Source: Lachnospiraceae bacterium
Lineage (GTDB): Bacteria; Bacillota; Clostridia; Lachnospirales; Lachnospiraceae
Direction of reading: 5' to 3'
Assembly (NCBI GenBank): GCA_030526405.1
Contig: JAUNCZ010000018.1
Span: 1-51,992, forward strand
DNA length: 51,992 bases
The position numbers and the translations under genes were made by a program. The notes under the pieces were generated by a model that did not search any database, had not been told where the DNA came from, and was given only the letters and a program-made list of their open reading frames with translations. This document shows positions 34,783 to 43,227 of this stretch, in pieces. Positions within the stretch are counted from its first letter, which is position 1. Every line of letters begins with the position of its first letter.

Positions 34783-34964
34783 TCTCAGTGGAGAAGACTC
34801 CCACCTCTACAGGTGGTGAGCACTGACAAATTAGTCTCAGTGGGAGTCCAATCTCCGACTGAGATAAAACGCTCCGCGAGGATGCGCAGCGATTCTGATA
34901 GGAAGATGTCAGCTAAAGCTGACCAGAATCGCGCGCCAAGTCTCCGCAAGCGTCGACTTGAATT
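34783..34964 (+). repeat. 182-bp dispersed repeat, copy 2
   Basis: Starts four bases after the AraC stop. Same length and orientation as the copy at 27009-27190. This copy is better folded: TCTCAGTGGGAG pairs with CTCCGACTGAGA, and GTCAGCT with AGCTGAC inside GCGATTCTG...CAGAATCGC. It looks like the more intact version of the element. Confidence 0.8.
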
Positions 34965-35048
34965 AACAGGTAAGAAAAGCTGCGTTTTATGAAAATATAG
35001 GCTGTGAGAAAAACGCACTTTGTTTAAAGAATAGCTGAATTGTACAAA

Positions 35049-35090
35049 CAGGGGGCTGTGACAGCAATAGCTGCCACAGCCCCCGTTATG
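35049..35090. terminator. Terminator downstream of the repeat
   Basis: GGGGGCTGTG and CACAGCCCCC pair around an inner CAGC/GCTG stem. The T run is weak on the + strand; on the - strand TGTTTGT follows. It lies between the repeat and the small - strand gene, so it may serve both sides. No gene is visible in 34965-35166. Confidence 0.65.
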
Positions 35091-35166
35091 TGGAGATAGC
35101 CAGACATCTCCCCTGTTATTTTGTTGCATATACTGCCGCCTGCACAGTTAGGTCTATGCAGAGCTT

Positions 35167-35382
35167 TTACCGCTCACTGACCAGTGACTCCCGGATATGC
35201 TTGAAGAGAACCACTTCCCCCTCCACAAATGCCTCGATATCGTAGGATGGCTCCTCTTTCTGCTCCGCTGTTCCCTCCGGATCTGCAACGTAGATTACGC
35301 CATCGATCTTTTTGATCACACCATTGATTTCCTGCTGAAAAGATACCCGGTCCTGGGGTTTGAATTTTGGATTTCCTAACAT
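35167..35382 (-). CDS. Small conserved-looking hypothetical protein
   Basis: 71 residues with a strong GGAGGCG site before the ATG and a good promoter about 90 bases upstream. The sequence reads as a small beta-barrel or SH3-like domain: FKPQDRVSFQQ, GVIKKIDGVIYVADPEG and YDIEAFVEGEVVLFKHIRESL. No family can be named. The clean start, promoter and terminator indicate a real monocistronic gene. Confidence 0.65.
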   Translation of the reverse strand: MLGNPKFKPQDRVSFQQEINGVIKKIDGVIYVADPEGTAEQKEEPSYDIEAFVEGEVVLFKHIRESLVSER

Positions 35383-35475
35383 AGAAGAGCGCCTCCTTAT
35401 TCATTTTTCTTTATCCTTTAATGAAGAACGCTTGTGTTTCAGATTCGCTGAAACAACAATGCTGATCTGCTAGTA

Positions 35476-35504
35476 AGTATAGTCTTTTTTGAGAAAATTA
35501 TCAA
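35476..35504 (-). promoter_or_regulatory. Promoter of the small hypothetical gene
   Basis: On the - strand TTGATA (35499-35504) and TATACT (35476-35481) are 17 bp apart, a near-consensus sigma-A promoter. Confidence 0.65.
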
Positions 35505-35614
35505 TAAACACAGTGAAAATTCAGAAAATATTACTGAATTAACCAATAGTATCCTGTGTCAGAATCCAGATATCAGGTTAATCTGATTTCGTTCTCAGTT
35601 TTTCTTATCAGATA

Positions 35615-36460
35615 TCAATGATTTCTTTCCCTGACAGGAATTGAGATTTTTGTGATATACTCCGCCTCATCCTTCACCGCCAGTTCATCCAGAACAGCTT
35701 CTTTATAGCAGAATTCACCCATTTCCAGATCATGCTCCTGTATGAATGCCAGCAGCTGGCGATACACCTCCTCAGCTTTATAATAATTGCCCTTCAGGTA
35801 CGCAACTGCATAGAGTCCCGCCGGCTTCACATGCATGGGATGTTCGGGGGTCGGATCCAGGATTTTTGTACAGAAATGGGCATAAGTATCCCAGTTTTCT
35901 TCCAAAAGAGCAGAAGTGCTGACCATGGCTCCGTAGGGGTGGCCTGCATTCAAGCCGTTGTGGTAGCAGTAGCCGATATGTTCACAGACGGCATGGATCA
36001 GAATGTCGTGATCATCTGTGTCCAGCCGGGGACTGATGATAAAGTATTCCTCAGGGCTCTCCTCAAGCAGAACCTTCTGTGAGGAACTGGAAACCTTTGG
36101 GGATTCGCTGAGCTGAACCAGAGACAACTTTGTGGTGATCACCTGTTCAATCCTGTTTAAGCGTTCCTGTTCCTCTTTCACCTTTTTATACTGCTCCTCC
36201 AGCAGCTCCTTCAGGGCAGAGGGATTCCGTTCATCCACATATTTTTTTATCTCTTTTAGGGGCATTCCAATCTCACGAAGACAGCTGATGGTGAAAAATA
36301 CATCACACTGACTTTCGCTGTAATAGCGGTAGCCCTTTTCGTCTGTATAAGCAGGGGAAAACAGACCGATTTCATCATAATGAAAGAGAGTTCTCTTATT
36401 GGTGTTGCATAATCGGGCAAATTCGCCTGTCTTTATGCATGGTTCTTGAAATTTTTGCAT
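35615..36460 (-). CDS. MerR-family regulator with GyrI-like effector domain
   Basis: 281 residues. MerR helix-turn-helix at 10-75 (KTGEFARLCNTNKRTLFHYDEIGLFSPAYT) with GYRYYSESQCDVF, then a coiled-coil dimerisation helix (about 85-125). A GyrI/AraC-E-bind-like effector domain (about 135-275) follows, as in BmrR/BltR-type sensors of small hydrophobic ligands. It is divergent from the aminotransferase operon, and a MerR-type promoter lies in the intervening region. Likely activates that promoter and/or its own. Confidence 0.85.
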   Translation of the reverse strand: MQKFQEPCIKTGEFARLCNTNKRTLFHYDEIGLFSPAYTDEKGYRYYSESQCDVFFTISCLREIGMPLKEIKKYVDERNPSALKELLEEQYKKVKEEQERLNRIEQVITTKLSLVQLSESPKVSSSSQKVLLEESPEEYFIISPRLDTDDHDILIHAVCEHIGYCYHNGLNAGHPYGAMVSTSALLEENWDTYAHFCTKILDPTPEHPMHVKPAGLYAVAYLKGNYYKAEEVYRQLLAFIQEHDLEMGEFCYKEAVLDELAVKDEAEYITKISIPVRERNH

Positions 36461-36478
36461 ATTTATTCAAAAAACTCC

Positions 36479-36509
36479 TTGACTATAACGTAACGGTATA
36501 CTTTATTAT
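36479..36509 (+). promoter_or_regulatory. MerR-type promoter with 19-bp spacer and dyad operator
   Basis: TTGACT and TATTAT are 19 bp apart, and the dyad ACTATAACGT / ACGGTATACT (36482-36502) fills the spacer, the hallmark of MerR-activated promoters. It reads rightwards toward the aminotransferase, with a leader of about 200 bases. A promoter on the other strand (TTGTAT, TATAGT, 20-bp spacing) overlaps and could drive the MerR gene itself. The leader (36510-36714) holds no gene. Confidence 0.6.
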
Positions 36510-36714
36510 ACAAGCCGCCGGAAGAAACCACAAGAGGCAGAAAGACAGGTTCATTTCTGGATTTTTGTACAAAATCTGAAATACCCATCAGCAACAAATA
36601 CCATCTTCTTGTGAGTTGATAAATACATGAAACAAAAAAACATGTAACAGAAAACGCGAAACAGAAAAAATGAAACAACAAATATGAATAGCAAAACCAA
36701 CAGGAGGTACGATT

Positions 36715-37896
36715 ATGCCAAAATTAAGTGAGAGAGTGGGAACATTTACCGATTCGGTAATTCGTCGTATGACCCGCATCAGTGATGAGTATGATGCCAT
36801 CAACCTGTCCCAGGGATTCCCTGATTTCGATCCACCTAAGGCTATTATGGATGCCCTGGCTCAGGCTGCTTATGCAGGCCCTCACCAGTATTCCGTCACC
36901 TTTGGTGCAGAGAATTTCCGTGAAGCCCTGGCAAGAAAACAGGGAAGGGCCATTGGAAGAACCATCAATCCTGATACAGAGATCGTTGTTACCTGCGGTG
37001 GAACAGAGGCCATGATGTGTGCCATGATGACCATCTGCAATCCGGGAGACAAAGTAATGGTATTCTCCCCATTCTATGAGAACTATGGGGCCGATGCCAT
37101 TCTGTCCGGGGCCGATCCCATCTACATCCCACTGGTTCCACCGGAGTACAACTTCGATATTGAGCTGATCCGCCAGGGCTTTGAGGCGGGAGCAAAGGCC
37201 ATTATCGTTTGTAACCCATCCAACCCCTGCGGAAAGGTGTTCAGCCGTGAGGAGCTGATGGACATCGGTGAGCTGGCAGTGAAATACGATGCCTTTGTTG
37301 TAACAGATGAGGTATATGAGCATATGGTATATGCACCAAACCACCACACCTGCATGGCATCTCTGCCGGGCATGTATGAGCACACCATCACCTGTAATTC
37401 CCTGTCCAAAACCTACTCCATCACAGGATGGCGTCTGGGCTACCTCATTGGACCGGAAGAGGTGATTGAGGCAGCGAAAAAGGTCCACGATTTCCTGACT
37501 GTAGGAGCTGCTGCACCTCTGCAGGAGGCAGCAACCGTGGGACTGAATTTCCCTGAGTCCTACTATGAGGAGCTGCTGGAGACCTACACTAAGAAACGCA
37601 GCTATTTCCTGGAGGGCCTGGATCGCATCGGCCTGAAGCACAACATTCCTCAGGGAACCTACTTTGTAATGATCGATATTCAGGAATTCCTGGATCTGCC
37701 ACAGTTTGCAGGCTATACCGATCTGGAGTTCTGCGAGTGGATGATCCGAAATATCGGTGTGGCAGCAGTTCCGGGCTCCAGCTTCTTCAAGGAGGAAGTA
37801 AACAACCTGATCCGTCTCCATTTTGCAAGAGAAGAAAAGACCATCGACGAGGCTCTGAACCGTCTTGCAAGGATGGCAGAGCTGATCCGCAAATAA
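36715..37896 (+). CDS. PLP-dependent class I aminotransferase
   Basis: 393 residues, standard length for fold-type I. The cofactor lysine is Lys232 in NSLSKTYSITGWRLGY. NPSNPCGKVF (Asn167 region), VVTDEVYEHMVY (Asp198, Tyr201) and NLIRLHF (substrate Arg) complete the site. The start NLSQGFPDFDPP resembles the methionine/aromatic/kynurenine aminotransferase group. Substrate cannot be fixed from sequence. Paired with an iron-type dehydrogenase 24 bases downstream, so the two may act in a transamination-reduction route. Confidence 0.88.
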   Translation: MPKLSERVGTFTDSVIRRMTRISDEYDAINLSQGFPDFDPPKAIMDALAQAAYAGPHQYSVTFGAENFREALARKQGRAIGRTINPDTEIVVTCGGTEAMMCAMMTICNPGDKVMVFSPFYENYGADAILSGADPIYIPLVPPEYNFDIELIRQGFEAGAKAIIVCNPSNPCGKVFSREELMDIGELAVKYDAFVVTDEVYEHMVYAPNHHTCMASLPGMYEHTITCNSLSKTYSITGWRLGYLIGPEEVIEAAKKVHDFLTVGAAAPLQEAATVGLNFPESYYEELLETYTKKRSYFLEGLDRIGLKHNIPQGTYFVMIDIQEFLDLPQFAGYTDLEFCEWMIRNIGVAAVPGSSFFKEEVNNLIRLHFAREEKTIDEALNRLARMAELIRK

Positions 37897-37920
37897 TGTG
37901 GGCAGAGAAAGGATAGAGTT

Positions 37921-39000
37921 ATGAAACCATATTCTGTTTATTTTGCCAATTATACTATTGGGACAGAAGTATATGATCAGGTACCGGAGGTGTGCAGCCT
38001 CTATGGAAAGCGAATTCTTCTTATCGGTGGTGAGAAGGCCTACGCAGCGGCAAAGGAGAAACTGGAGGATGCTGTGGCAGACAGCAATCTTACCATTGTG
38101 GATGCAGTGCTCTATGGAGAGGACTGTACTCCCTCCACCATCGCAAAGTGGGCCGGATATGCCAGAGAATGTCAGGCAGACATGATCTTCGGCATGGGCG
38201 GCGGAAAGGCTCTGGATACTGCCAAGGGAGCAGCAGACCGGGCAGGACTGCCTGTGTTTACCTTCCCAACCATTGCAGCCACCTGCGCAGCCACCACAGC
38301 ACTTTCCGTGGTGTACCGGGAGGATGGAGCATTTGACAGCTTCTATTTCTATGATCGTCCCGCAAGACACTGTTTTATTGACCTGCAGGTGCTGGCAGAT
38401 GCCCCGGTCAGATACCTTCGGGCAGGAATGGGTGACACCATGGGCAAATTCTTTGAGTGCCACTTTTCTGCCAGAGGAGATAAGCTGGACCACAGCTCCT
38501 GGATGGGCCGGGAGATCAGCAATCTCTGCTACGAACCCCTTCTGGAGCACGGAATTCAGGCTCTGAAGGACTGTCAGCAGCACAGAGTATCGGAGGATCT
38601 CCAGCAGGCAGTGCTGGCAAATATCGTCAGCACCGGAATGGTGTCCCTGATGGTGGTGGACGATTACAACTGTGCCATTGCCCACTCTGTGTATTACGGA
38701 CTGGTGCTGCTTCCGGGCTTCGAGGAGCAGTATCTTCACGGAGATGTGGTGGCCTACGGCGTTCTGGTACAGCTGGCGGTGGACAAGGACAGGGAAGAGA
38801 TGCTCCGTGTCCGGAACTTTATGCAGGAGCTGGGAATTCCCACCTCTCTGAAGCAGATGCAGTTGCAGCTGGATCGGGAGGCTCTGAAGCAGGTGCTTCA
38901 TGAGATCGTAACCGGACCGGATATGGAGCATATTCCATATGAGGTGACAGAGGATATGATCTATCATGCCATGGAAGAGGTTGAAGCGCTGGATACATAA
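37921..39000 (+). CDS. Iron-containing alcohol/glycerol dehydrogenase family protein
   Basis: 359 residues. The N-terminal nucleotide-binding domain has FGMGGGKALDTAKGAADR (91-108). Metal ligands typical of the glycerol-dehydrogenase branch are visible: Asp172 in GMGD, His255 in CAIAHSVYYGL and His273 in YLHGDVVAYG. NAD(P)-dependent, divalent-metal-dependent oxidoreductase of the cytoplasm. Co-transcribed with the aminotransferase; substrate unknown. Confidence 0.85.
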   Translation: MKPYSVYFANYTIGTEVYDQVPEVCSLYGKRILLIGGEKAYAAAKEKLEDAVADSNLTIVDAVLYGEDCTPSTIAKWAGYARECQADMIFGMGGGKALDTAKGAADRAGLPVFTFPTIAATCAATTALSVVYREDGAFDSFYFYDRPARHCFIDLQVLADAPVRYLRAGMGDTMGKFFECHFSARGDKLDHSSWMGREISNLCYEPLLEHGIQALKDCQQHRVSEDLQQAVLANIVSTGMVSLMVVDDYNCAIAHSVYYGLVLLPGFEEQYLHGDVVAYGVLVQLAVDKDREEMLRVRNFMQELGIPTSLKQMQLQLDREALKQVLHEIVTGPDMEHIPYEVTEDMIYHAMEEVEALDT

Positions 39001-39136
39001 ATGGGTGCAGAGAAGTGGTTCAATTACCGATGTAGTTCACGGCAAAAGAATCAAGTATTAAGAGTATGAACCATAATAAATAATAATGAATAATTATGAA
39101 TAATTATGGTAATAGAAGGGAGAGTAAAACTAAAAA

Positions 39137-40483
39137 ATGGAACAGAAATCCAGTATCAACACAAAAAATCTGCTGAAATTTCTTATTTGTTCAGCATTTG
39201 GTATCTTAATGTTTCTGGTGCCGATTCCCCAGGGGGAGTCATTTACCACCATGCTGGATTTCCTGAAAACAGGTCTGAAGAATCTGTTGGGAGGAAGTCT
39301 GAATTATATTCTGTTGGTGATGCTGATTGTTTCAGCAGTGGTCAGTCTCATCGACTTTATTTTTAAACCGGAGTTTATCAGAAAGAATCATTATCTGAAG
39401 AGAGCATTTTCCACAACACCTTTCTATCTTGTTTCCAAGATCCTGGGTGCTGTGTTTGGCTGTATGGTAATTCTGGGCTTTGGACCGGAATTTGTTACCT
39501 CCATCGATACAGGAGCTACCATGATGGATCTCTGTAATACACTGATCTGTATCGTTATCTCCTTCAGTTTCATTCTGCCATTCCTTACCGATTGCGGAAT
39601 CATGGAGTTTCTTGGTGTGATCGCAAGACCGGTGGTTCGCCCCCTGTTCCATGTGCCGGGACGTGCCTCCGTTGACCTGATCGCTTCCTGGTTTGGCGCT
39701 TCCAATGCGGCAGTAATCCTTACCAGAGAGCAGTACATGCGTGGCTTCTACACAAAGAGAGAGGCAGGGTACATTATGACAAACTTCTCTCTGGTATCCA
39801 TTCCGTTCTGTCTGCTGGTGGCAAATACAGTGGGAATTGCCCATCTGTTCCCAATGTTCTATCTGTGCATCTGTGTTACAGGAATTCTCCTGGCAGTGAT
39901 CATTGCAAGAATTCCACCGATCCGCACTCTGCCGGACACCTACCGTGAGAAAACAGGAAAGCAGATTAACGAGGATGTTCCTCAGGAGAAGGGCATCTTT
40001 GCCCATGCTCTGGAGCTCAGCTGCAAGAGAGCAGAGAGGTTCAATGCTTCCTCTGTACTTACCGGAGGATTTGAGGTTGTTATGGGTATGTTCTTCGACC
40101 TGATCCCCATCGTAGCAGCCTGGGGTACAGTGGCCCTGATCATTGCCACCTACACACCTGTATTCACCTGGATCTCCTATCCAATGGGACTGTTCCTGCA
40201 GCTGCTGGGGGTTGAGGAGGCATTTGCGGTGGCACCGGCTACCCTCATCGGCTTCACAGATATGTTCATCCCGGCTCTGCTGATCACAGGAATCCAGTCC
40301 GTGAAGACAAAATTCATCATCGGTGTCCTGTCTCTGGTGCAGATCATCTACCTCACAGAGGTTGGTGCCATTGTGATCAAGAGCGAGATTCCGCTGAATC
40401 TCTGGAAGCTGTTTATTGTATTCATGGAGAGAACACTGATCGCTCTGCCAATTATTGTGGTATTTGCCAATCTGGTGCTGTAG
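39137..40483 (+). CDS. YjiH-family membrane protein with nucleoside-recognition (Gate) domains
   Basis: 448 residues with about ten hydrophobic segments. Start at 39137 with GGGAGAG twelve bases upstream. CSAFGILMFLVPIPQGESFTT and the central FLTDCGIMEFLGVIARPVVRPLF plus PGRASVDLIASWFGASNAAV are typical of YjiH/Gate-domain proteins, thought to be transporters. A second Gate-like segment follows near 280-330. The substrate is not established. It lies 136 bases after the dehydrogenase gene, behind AT-rich direct repeats (GAATAATTAT twice), and may be part of the same unit. Confidence 0.82.
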   Translation: MEQKSSINTKNLLKFLICSAFGILMFLVPIPQGESFTTMLDFLKTGLKNLLGGSLNYILLVMLIVSAVVSLIDFIFKPEFIRKNHYLKRAFSTTPFYLVSKILGAVFGCMVILGFGPEFVTSIDTGATMMDLCNTLICIVISFSFILPFLTDCGIMEFLGVIARPVVRPLFHVPGRASVDLIASWFGASNAAVILTREQYMRGFYTKREAGYIMTNFSLVSIPFCLLVANTVGIAHLFPMFYLCICVTGILLAVIIARIPPIRTLPDTYREKTGKQINEDVPQEKGIFAHALELSCKRAERFNASSVLTGGFEVVMGMFFDLIPIVAAWGTVALIIATYTPVFTWISYPMGLFLQLLGVEEAFAVAPATLIGFTDMFIPALLITGIQSVKTKFIIGVLSLVQIIYLTEVGAIVIKSEIPLNLWKLFIVFMERTLIALPIIVVFANLVL

Positions 40484-40515
40484 GAGTCTTCATGAAACTG
40501 TCCAGTATTTAATTC

Positions 40516-40565
40516 AAAAAACCCGTTGCCATTATCCTTTTTTCGGATGATGGTGCGGGTTTTTC
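40516..40565 (+). terminator. Terminator after the YjiH-family gene
   Basis: AAAAACCCG, then CCATTATCC pairing with GGATGATGG, and CGGGTTTTT, giving a long stem with a T-rich loop and end. Confidence 0.8.
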
Positions 40566-40582
40566 TCTTATTCAGGAAACCG

Positions 40583-40920
40583 GGCAACGAAAACGAGGGA
40601 AAAAGAGAAAATCGATGCCGGGAACAGGAAGAATAGTCAAGTCGTGGCAACGAAACGATAAGAAAAAAGAGATTTCGTTGCCTAGCCCTCGGAAAAAGGA
40701 AGAATTAGGCAACGAAAACGAGGGAAAAAGAGAAAATCGATGCCGGGAACAGGAAGAATAGTCAAGTCGTGGCAACGAAACGATAAGAAAAAAGAGATTT
40801 CGTTGCCTAGCCCTCGGAAAAAGGAAGAATTAGGCAACGAAACCGGGAAAAAAAGAGAAAATCGATGCCGGGAACAGAAAGAATAGTCAAGTCGTGGCAA
40901 CGAAATGATAAGGAAAAAGA
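40583..40920. repeat. 125-bp tandem repeat array (about 2.7 units)
   Basis: Units begin at 40583, 40708 and 40833, exactly 125 bp apart; the first two are almost identical and the third is partial and diverged. Each unit holds GGCAACGAAA paired with TTTCGTTGCC across a 17-base loop, and each junction adds TTTCGTTGCCTA with TAGGCAACGAAA. Reading frames on the - strand inside it are by-products. The rest of this 530-bp gap (to 41016) is AT-rich leader ending in AAAAGGAGGG. The GTTGC/GCAAC core recurs in the 63-bp array at the right end. Confidence 0.9.
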
Positions 40921-41016
40921 AATTAAGGAGAATGGGGCATTGGAAATGACGGTGAAAAAAACAGGTAGTATAATAAGAAAAAAAGCAAAAAATAGTAATG
41001 AAAAGGAGGGCAGAAT

Positions 41017-42069
41017 ATGCAGCATAACAATACCAAGATAAAAGCTGTGATATTTGCGTTGCTGGCAGCGGTGTTCTATGCCATCAACACACCTGTTTCC
41101 AAGCTTCTTCTGCAGCAGGTGGATCCTGCTGTTGTGGCAGCTTTTCTATATCTGGGAGCAGGTGTCGGAGTGGGAATCATGTACCTGTTCCACTATAGAA
41201 AGGAGGCCCCGGAGGAGAGACTGAAAAAAACAGATTTTCCCTATACGTTGGGAATGATTCTGCTGGATATTGCGGCCCCGGTGCTGTTGATGATGGGAAT
41301 CAGCATCGGTTCCGCTTCGGATGCATCCCTTCTTGGGAATTTTGAGATTGTAGCCACCACATTGATGGCTTTGTTGCTCTTTAAGGAGAGAGTCAGCGGA
41401 AGACTGTGGCTGGCCATTGGCTTTATCACTGTTTCCAGTATCCTTCTTTCCCTGGATGGGGCAGCGGGCTTTCGCTTTTCAACAGGTTCCCTGTTTGTGA
41501 TTCTTGCCACCTGCTGCTGGGGCCTGGAAAACAACTGTACCAGAAAGATATCTGATAAGAGCACCTATCAGATCGTGGTGCTGAAGGGATTCTTATCAGG
41601 CGGTGGAGCCCTGATCCTTGCCCTTGCCGGTGGCGGCAGAATCCCTGCTTTGATATATATGGCGGCGGCAATGCTGCTGGGATTTGTGTCCTATGGCCTT
41701 AGCATCTTTCTGTATATCAGGGCCCAGAGTACCTTGGGAGCAGCCAAAACCAGTGCCTACTATGCAGTGGCACCCTTTGTGGGAGCATTTCTCGCAGTGA
41801 TTGTAAATAAAGAGCAGCTTACAGGCTTCTTCTATGTGGCCCTGCTGTTTATGCTGGCAGGCTCTGTTATGGTTGTCTATGACACCATGGTCAGACACCA
41901 TGTACATGCCCATAGCCATCTGATTGTCCACAGACACAATGGAAGGGTACATACCCATTTCCTTATGCATCAGCATGACCATGAGCATCTCATCTCTGAG
42001 GGAAACCACGGTCACAGACACGAAAGCTATCGCTTCAGCAAGGAGCATACCATGGCACATAAGCAATAA
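41017..42069 (+). CDS. EamA/DMT-family transporter with histidine-rich tail
   Basis: 350 residues. Ten membrane segments in two EamA halves (about 10-155 and 165-285): AAVFYAINTPVSKLLL, GNFEIVATTLMALLLFKER and YYAVAPFVGAFLAVIV are typical. The last 60 residues (about 291-350) are cytosolic or external and hold 18 histidines, in runs such as HHVHAHSH and HQHDHEH. Such tails bind zinc, nickel or cobalt in other transporters. The DMT fold normally exports metabolites, so a metal-sensing or metal-transport role is inference. The start has a strong AAGGAGGG site. Confidence 0.85.
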   Translation: MQHNNTKIKAVIFALLAAVFYAINTPVSKLLLQQVDPAVVAAFLYLGAGVGVGIMYLFHYRKEAPEERLKKTDFPYTLGMILLDIAAPVLLMMGISIGSASDASLLGNFEIVATTLMALLLFKERVSGRLWLAIGFITVSSILLSLDGAAGFRFSTGSLFVILATCCWGLENNCTRKISDKSTYQIVVLKGFLSGGGALILALAGGGRIPALIYMAAAMLLGFVSYGLSIFLYIRAQSTLGAAKTSAYYAVAPFVGAFLAVIVNKEQLTGFFYVALLFMLAGSVMVVYDTMVRHHVHAHSHLIVHRHNGRVHTHFLMHQHDHEHLISEGNHGHRHESYRFSKEHTMAHKQ

Positions 42070-42075
42070 TGTACA

Positions 42076-42118
42076 AAAGCCTGGAAACCCGGGAAATATC
42101 GGGTTTTCAGGCTTCTTT
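42076..42118 (+). terminator. Terminator after the EamA-family gene
   Basis: AAGCCTGGAAACCCG pairs with CGGGTTTTCAGGCTT around an eight-base loop, followed by a T-rich stretch. Sequence from 42119 to 42399 shows no gene. Confidence 0.75.
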
Positions 42119-42399
42119 AATTCTGTTTACTCATATAAAACCTATTGTAACCATAGGAAAATAGAATATGATTCATGCAGATAAGACATAGTATAGTGGA
42201 ATGGAGAAAGATGCGTTTGATCTTTCTTGACTATGCAATTCTGTAAAAACTGCACACACCGCTGGATTTAAAAATACTGGTTGGAAAATACTATAATATA
42301 TGCTAAAATGGATAACATTTAAAAGAGTGTATAGCGTATTGCATGAATAATACCTTCGATGAGGGTGATATGAGCCATGAAGGAATGGGAGGAACAGTA

Positions 42400-42675
42400 A
42401 TGAGTTACGCAGACCAGATTTTTAAAGAGACCATCAGGAACATCCTGGAGAATGGAGTTTCTGACCAGAACCAGGAGGTTCGCCCGAAATGGGAGGATGG
42501 AACTCCTGCCCACACCCTGTCTGTTTTTGGTGTGGTAAATCGCTATGATCTCTCCAGGGAGTTTCCAATCTTCACCCTGAGACAGAGCTATTGGAAAAGC
42601 GCCTGGGATGAGATTGGGAACTGTCATATTTATGACCGATATCTGGATATAGCCAGAGAACTGTGTGAGAAGTGA
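42400..42675 (+). pseudogene. thyA: Truncated thymidylate synthase fragment
   Basis: From the ATG at 42400 (GGGAGGA upstream) the frame reads like the first 75 residues of ThyA: YADQIFKETIRNILENG, VRPKWEDGTPAHTLSVFG and NRYDLSREFPIFTLR. It then ends in an unrelated stretch after WKSAWDEIG, with the stop at 42675. The catalytic Cys, folate and dUMP sites of a roughly 265-residue enzyme are absent, so no synthase activity is possible. This is a decayed remnant, followed at once by a terminator and a repeat-like element. Confidence 0.85.
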
Positions 42676-42676
42676 G

Positions 42677-42711
42677 AAGGCTGTCGCTGTAGGATGCGGC
42701 AGTCTTTTTTT
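42677..42711 (+). terminator. Terminator after the thyA fragment
   Basis: An 11-bp stem (AAGGCTGTCGC / GCGGCAGTCTT) with an eight-base loop and a T run. Confidence 0.8.
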
Positions 42712-42728
42712 ATTTTCTGGGATTCGGA

Positions 42729-42906
42729 TGTCAAAAGCCCCCAAAAACAGATTACACGGATTGTTTCGTACTTCGTATTCCCACAATCCTCCCCAAGATT
42801 CGGATATCGTGGTGCTTGCGCCCCACTTACATCCTCATCTTTGGGGCGTGTCACAAGGTCTATCACCACCGTACGTGCAAGCACCGGTGGCTCTGACCTT
42901 TTGACA
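42729..42906. repeat. 178-bp inverted-repeat element (MITE-like candidate)
   Basis: Bounded by perfect 9-bp inverted ends TGTCAAAAG (42729-42737) and CTTTTGACA (42898-42906). Inside it GGTGCTTGC (42811-42819) pairs with GCAAGCACC (42877-42885) and CGCCCCA (42819-42825) with TGGGGCG (42842-42848). No convincing gene is encoded and no target duplication is clear. It could be a miniature element or a structured RNA. Confidence 0.5.
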
Positions 42907-43227
42907 CTGTAATCTTTCTGGGAAATTGTGTCAATTTCCTGTTAACCAAAAACAAGGATGCATAGCTGCACTTTGTTCTGGGTGTAGAACAAAGCAGATG
43001 ATTCCATTTTGCGATCAATGTATTCCGTTAATTCATTGTCTCATATCCCCCACACCGGGTTGTTTGACGTAATACAACAATTTTATAATAAAAAGGATTG
43101 TAGTATCAAAATCCACTCTCCATCTTATTTCTGCGCGGAGGCGGAAAGCTGGATTTGATACAAAAATCCTTGTAAATTGTAGCAAAAGGTAAACATCTGA
43201 TAGGAATCAGAGAAAGGGAATCTGGAG
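42907..43227. other. Intergenic region with two inverted repeats before the PIG-L-like gene
   Basis: CTTTGTTCT (42971-42979) pairs with AGAACAAAG (42986-42994). A larger imperfect stem joins AAGGATT and GTATCAAAATCCA (43093-43115) with TGGATTTGATAC and AATCCTT (43150-43171), enclosing a GC-rich loop. The large stem could be an attenuator or RNA regulator of the downstream operon, or another small mobile element. No gene is visible. Confidence 0.5.

Noticed and set aside
36724-38967. 747-residue open frame on the - strand
   Set aside because: It lies entirely opposite the aminotransferase and dehydrogenase genes, has Cys/His-rich non-protein-like composition and no ribosome site. It is the shadow of two well-supported genes.
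40583-40920. Possible CRISPR array from regular repeats
   Set aside because: The 125-bp unit is far too long, there are no unique spacers between short repeats, and no cas genes are nearby. It is a plain tandem duplication.
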